A stretch of DNA of 64,000 nucleotides, taken from positions 154,797,613 to 154,861,612 of the forward strand of contig NC_081405.1 of NCBI RefSeq assembly GCF_030272615.1. Direction: 5' to 3'. Positions 59,891-64,000 of the stretch are shown one piece after another. The stretch comes from Cryptomeria japonica. Lineage: Eukaryota; Streptophyta; Pinopsida; Cupressales; Cupressaceae. The position numbers and the translations under genes were made by a program. The notes under the pieces were generated by a model. The model was not told where the DNA came from, did no database searches, and saw nothing but the letters and a program-made list of their open reading frames with translations. Numbering within the stretch: position 1 is the first letter of the stretch; the number at the start of each line of letters is the position of its first letter.

Positions 59891-60958
59891 ATTGTTAGGA
59901 TGTTTGAGAGTGGTTTCAGGTCTCTAGGACTTATAATGCAAAATCTAGTTTTTGGAGGATTCTCCAATTTTCCAGACTTAGTCAAATTTCAGGATCAGGA
60001 TGACATTCCAGACAGCCAAATTTCTTAGAAAAAATTCAAAATTTCACAGCTTAACCCGATTAACTTGAAATTTGAAATCCATGCCTAGGTGGATCATCTG
60101 AGGCATTGTTGACGTGTATTTTGTACACCATCATACACAGAATAAAATACCTAAAGGCATCTTATCCTCTCTTGAGAAAATAGTCTCTAACTGCTGAAGA
60201 TTCGCGTAAAGGATCAGTTAGGTAGACTCCAAGGTTCTTTTAGTGGGGTTTCCACGTGTGGACAAGCTCCAGTGGTATGATGTGATTTGCTGGAATCACA
60301 AGGGGACTTACATTGAACTTCCGATCTGCTTTGCTGGACACAGGCTCTTACTAACTTAGATTAAAAAATGGAAAAAGGATAAGGACGAAGAAAGGATCTA
60401 ATCCTAATACTAAGAATGTAGGAGCAATGACTTGATTTTTTGATGAAACTCTAACTAGATCTTGTTTTGACATCAATGGAACATCTACACAAGACTAGTG
60501 CAATCTTCTAGGGAAGCTTTATGATGTTCAAATCATCACCACAGGAATAGATACCATCCAAGTTGATGCATATCAATGAAGGGGCGACAATTTGAAATTG
60601 AGCTTAGGCTGAATGATCCAGTTGACTACGCAAGGCAAATCTGCAATCAACAAACTGCTAGTAGTATGGATGTACGAATTCCACCATCAATCAATCACAT
60701 TTCCTCCATTCATCTAATCATCTACCATCTAAGATTGAAGACTCAACAAGAAACCATGCAAATTGCAAGAAAAACGACATATTTCACCATTACTTCAATG
60801 AAAATGGAGTTTGTTTACAATCAATGGCAACAATTTCTTGCCTTGTCCTCCTATTCTACTCTAATTGCTATTCTATCAACTATATTCTAACTCTTCCAAC
60901 TATTTACAACTCTTTCTAATCCTCCAAAATTAACCTTTACAAAATGAAATGCCTGGGC

Positions 60959-61048
60959 TTATATAGTGCCCACAATACAATTTGATGGCTTAGATCAATT
61001 CAAGATCAATGGCCAAGATTTTACAATGAAAAACCCTAATTAGGGTTT
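60959..61048 (-). promoter_or_regulatory. H2 promoter: TATA box and double telobox
   Basis: CTATATAA on the minus strand (60959-60966) with AAACCCTAATTAGGGTTT at 61031-61048, 65 bp upstream. The 18-bp palindrome is identical to that of H1 although the surrounding sequence has diverged. Confidence 0.7.
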
Positions 61049-61436
61049 GTTACAACCATTACATAACATTTAATGTTTGACCAATGATAAAATTGTATTG
61101 CTTGGACACATGTCCCTTTTAGAAAAATCGACCAATGGATAGCCGGGGTAGGTACATCGGAGTTTGTGCCACCTTCCATGAGTTAAGTACATTGAATCTG
61201 GACATGCTGAGATGGACTTCACTGATTGGAGAAATGATGACTAGGACGCCACCTCATTTGACACTTGGAACTTGGTAGATATTCAACTTGATGTTGTTGA
61301 GAAGCTTGCTTTAATTAATTCATCTGGAACTATTTTGCTTCTTCAACGAGCCCTTGTTCTAACTCCTTGTGTCCTTGATGTGCAGGAAGATGATGTACCT
61401 CGCCTTGGAACGCTGGATTGAAAGAGGTCGCCCATG

Positions 61437-61488
61437 TCCTGGCTAAGACCGTCCTGGCGAAGACCGTCCTGGCGAAGACCGTCCTGGA
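61437..61488. repeat. 15-bp tandem repeat, 3.5 copies
   Basis: GTCCTGGCGAAGACC units, the first copy diverged (GTCCTGGCTAAGACC), followed by GTCCTGGATCC. Confidence 0.9.
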
Positions 61489-62423
61489 TCCGGCTTGATT
61501 TTCCTTGAAGAGACCTCCATTCGATGCCTACACAACATTTCAAAATTAATACCATGATTTTGCAATATATAACATAAATTAGAGAGCAAATTTTAGGAAA
61601 CTTAATGATAAGTCCTTTATTAATCATTTCCTAAAAACGATTGAGCTAAGGCAAAACAAAATTTCAAAATTTCAAAATCTAAGCTATGACGATCAACAAT
61701 CAAAATCAAAACAATAAATCCATATCGCCATACCTCACTAGAGAGCTAACTCTAGAATGCAAAATGAATAAAAATTGCCTAGGCAAAATTTGAAATAAGA
61801 TGGTCTTGATGTGATCTTCAAAAGAACGTTCCTCTTATCAACTTCGCCACCCTTCAAGTCTTGGACGTGATCTCCAATGTCCTTGGCAAGTTCGCCTAAC
61901 TTGAAACTTCAAGTTCACCTCTCCTTTGGATAGTAGTTTCGCACCACCTTTGATTGAATTCGCTCCTCCTCTTGAACGATAATTTCGCCCTTCCTTTGTA
62001 TGAAATTCGCTCCTCTTTTGCCTTCTCCAAGTTGCATATGAGAGATGATAAATGACGATGTGAAAATGAAATAAACACCTTCCTTTATAGCGCTCATCTC
62101 ACAATTACCACCTTAGGCCGACTTTTTGCAAAATATAGCAATTAAAACGATTTTTAAATAAATAATAAAGGCCGACCTTGACAAAATAAACCCAAGCGCT
62201 CCCTTTTGATTTTTATTAAATTAATAATTAATTATTAAATGCCTTTATTTTTAATTAATAAATTTCGATTTTTTTACAAAGGCAAAAAAAATAATTAATA
62301 AATACATACCATGCGCTATTTAAATGCTTTTAATTAAATATCGATTTTTTTTCTAGCATTTAAATAAATTTAAAAAATGTGTTTTAAGCGCCAAAATGAA
62401 AAAGTGAGAAGATACGTACCTCA

Positions 62424-63927
62424 TCGCCCTGGTCCCTGACTGAGGGACAGGAGCGATCCATGATTTTGTCTTGATTTTTGCATTTTTTACGTTCAACTCC
62501 TTCATCTCCACGTTCAACATTAATCATCATGATGAGCTCTTCGAATTTGATTGCCTTGCATGCGTTCATGAGTGTCTTTGGATGTTCATCGCCCTGGTCC
62601 TTGTCCAAAGGACAGGAGCGATCTGAGCTTTTTACCTTGATTAGCAATGTTTGGACGTTCAAAACTCTTGTATGTTATCTTCAAACGATGCCTTAGACCT
62701 TGCATTACCTTATGAAATCTTGTTCTTACGTAAATCTTGCACAAAATGACCAATGCATCTAACATCGCCCTGGTCCCTTGGAGAGGGACAGGAGCGATCT
62801 ATGTCCTAGGATGCGAATTTCATCATTGTGACGACCTTTTAATGTTTGTGCTTGCTAAAGACGCCTTGAAATGTCCCTCGCCACCTTGTCTTGACTTGGA
62901 TCGGCCTTGAACTTGCATAGGAAGTAACATCACCATTGTATCGCCCTGGTCCCTTGGAGAGGGACAGGAGCGATCCTCCTTTTGTAGCCTTTATCTCACT
63001 TTGTCAGGTTCCAAGTCTATATTCAACGGATTCGTCTTTCTTCACTCCATTCGTTCATGCCTTGACATTGTTTGTAACTTTGCAAGAAAATCAATTATAT
63101 CAAAAATCGCTCTGGTCCCTTCCTGAGGGACAGGAGCGAACTAGACATTTAGGACCTTTGTGGACGTCCAAAAAATCTTCATTTTGTATTCAATGCGTCC
63201 ATCTCATGTTCTTCCTTGCTTTTGAACGTACACTTGTCTTGACATTTGCCTGGATTCTGTCTAATGAAGGAAATCGCTCTGGTCCCTGGGAGAGGGACGA
63301 GAGCTACAAGGTACCTCGCCCTGGTCCCTTGGAGAGGGACAGGAGCGATTTTGCTCTTGTGGGCCTCATTTCACTTCATCATCTTCGAAAATTATATTCA
63401 ACGGATTCGCAATGCCTCCTTTTATTCATTCATGCCTTGAGATCGGTTGAAATTTGGCGAGAAAATCATCTACAACAAAAATCGCTCTGGTCCCTTCCTG
63501 AGGGACAGGAGCGAACTTAAGCATTTTGGTCCTTTGTTGACGTTTGATAATCTTCAATTTGTCTTCAACGGGTTCGATTGACCTCCTTTCTTGCCTTCGA
63601 ACATAAAATTTGCTTGATTTTTGCCCAGATCGTACCTTATGAAGAATTTCGCTCTGGTCCTTCAGTGAGGGACAGGAGCGAATTTGACCCTCTAGGCAAA
63701 AACCTCATCATCTCATTGTTTTTGATCAAGTCTGGATGTTCTATCATGCTCATTTCGTCCTTCACCATGCCTTTGATGTCTCGATTCGTCCAAACAAGGT
63801 CAGGAATGGCTCAACTAAGCATTTTCGCTCTGGTCCCTTGGTGAGGGACACGAGCGATTCGCCTTGGTCCCTTGGAGAGGGGCAGGAGCGCTTTTCGCTC
63901 TGGACCCTTGGAGAAGGACAGGAGCGA
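62424..63927. repeat. array of 12 hairpin motifs (33-35 bp) with about 166-176-bp periodicity
   Basis: Motif TCGC(C/T)CTGGTCCCT..AGGGACAGGAGCGA, starting at 62424, 62589, 62765, 62941, 63107, 63274, 63316, 63482, 63649, 63825, 63859 and 63895. Most steps are 165-167 or 176 bp, and three are short (34-42 bp). Spacers of 62941-63316 are homologous to those of 63316-63690 with a shift of exactly 375 bp, showing a higher-order duplication. The stem has one G.A mismatch and one T.G wobble in the best copies. Confidence 0.92.
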
Positions 63928-64000
63928 AATTTGACTTTTCGCACTCTCAATCAGGACAATTTTAATGGAATATAACATTTAAGTATAAGTGACATTTCCT

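Larger units (their letters stand above)
56016..60106 (-). mobile_element. unit H1: minus-strand LTR-type unit with GGCGGACTT array (about 4.1 kb)
   Basis: H1 and the next unit H2 share, in the same order, a TGTTG... left end, TCTTATCCTCTC-like and GGGACTTACATT segments, and a minus-strand TATA box. They also share an 18-bp double telobox 63-65 bp upstream of it, and CTGGACATGCTGA and GCCACCTCA segments. Each then carries a unit-specific repeat array and an AATATAACATTTAAGTATA border. No primer site is recognisable beyond the left end and no protein is encoded. Either these are long LTRs or LTR plus adjacent untranslated region; the exact LTR right end is not determined. Confidence 0.5.
60107..64000 (-). 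mobile_element. unit H2: minus-strand LTR-type unit with hairpin array (runs off the window)
   Basis: Starts TGTTGACGTGTATTTTGTAC one base after H1 ends and follows the H1 order, with roughly 70% similarity by eye in the first 1.2 kb. It has its own array of 33-bp hairpins (62424-63927). A 15-bp GTCCTGGCGAAGACC tandem repeat lies at 61437-61488. The middle (61630-62400) is AT-rich and non-coding. No pol domain is seen. Confidence 0.5.

Noticed and set aside
62424-63927. Regular palindromic repeats with spacers look superficially like a CRISPR array
   Set aside because: Spacers are about 135-140 bp, homologous to one another, and the setting is plant retrotransposon DNA with no cas genes. It is a tandem or higher-order repeat.
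62936-63975. Open frames of 60-194 codons across the hairpin array
   Set aside because: The repeated motif dictates the peptide (SLPEGQERT, PWRGTGA and similar in different frames). Frames are not consistent between copies.

Overview
The window is plant nuclear DNA made almost entirely of retrotransposons in several layers. I infer a seed plant with a large, repeat-rich genome, possibly a gymnosperm. The evidence is plant-type Ty1/copia and chromodomain Ty3/gypsy elements with initiator Met-tRNA primer sites, plus LINE and hAT relics, and no intact host gene. Most element reading frames are broken by in-frame stops of the C-to-T or G-to-A kind, as expected for old, heavily methylated DNA. The species cannot be fixed from the sequence alone.

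Layout. 1-4511: 3' part of a copia element (A), inserted into the gag of a chromodomain gypsy element whose gag-pol lies at 4512-8813 and whose very long 3' LTR is 8890-12429. That gypsy element itself sits in an older copia LTR relic (12430-12930). 13565-21476: a complete non-autonomous element (B) with two 1179-bp LTRs and a Met primer site. It has a coiled-coil/zinc-knuckle Gag and, instead of pol, a decayed second protein of about 1120 residues. 24351-24707: a short minus-strand LTR. 24708-41523: an old minus-strand copia element (C) that received two later insertions. One is D (26351-31245), a young copia element with a perfect CAAAC target duplication and a single nonsense codon. The other is E (about 33845-39830), which carries a plus-strand, intron-containing relative of B's second protein behind an array of GC-rich quasi-palindromes. 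41524-43330: AT-rich DNA, then a 0.9-kb pyrimidine tract. 43330-48392: the least repetitive stretch, with a possible plastid-targeting first exon, a LINE fragment and a hAT fragment. 48398-54368: a complete minus-strand copia element (F) with GAGTG target duplications and palindrome-rich LTRs. 54442-55560: a gypsy LTR with primer site and the start of gag. 56016-64000: two related minus-strand LTR-type units in tandem (H1, H2), each with a TATA box, a conserved double telobox, and a large array of short GC-rich repeats.

The strongest unusual signals are two. First, B and E encode the same unrecognised protein family, intronless in B and apparently spliced in E. Second, short GC-rich hairpin motifs recur in non-coding parts of several unrelated elements (10.6 kb, 12.2 kb, 33.9-35.1 kb, 48.6-48.9 kb, 62.4-63.9 kb). 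In some arrays the two stem arms change together while the loop stays constant. No working host gene, tRNA, rRNA or CRISPR array was found.
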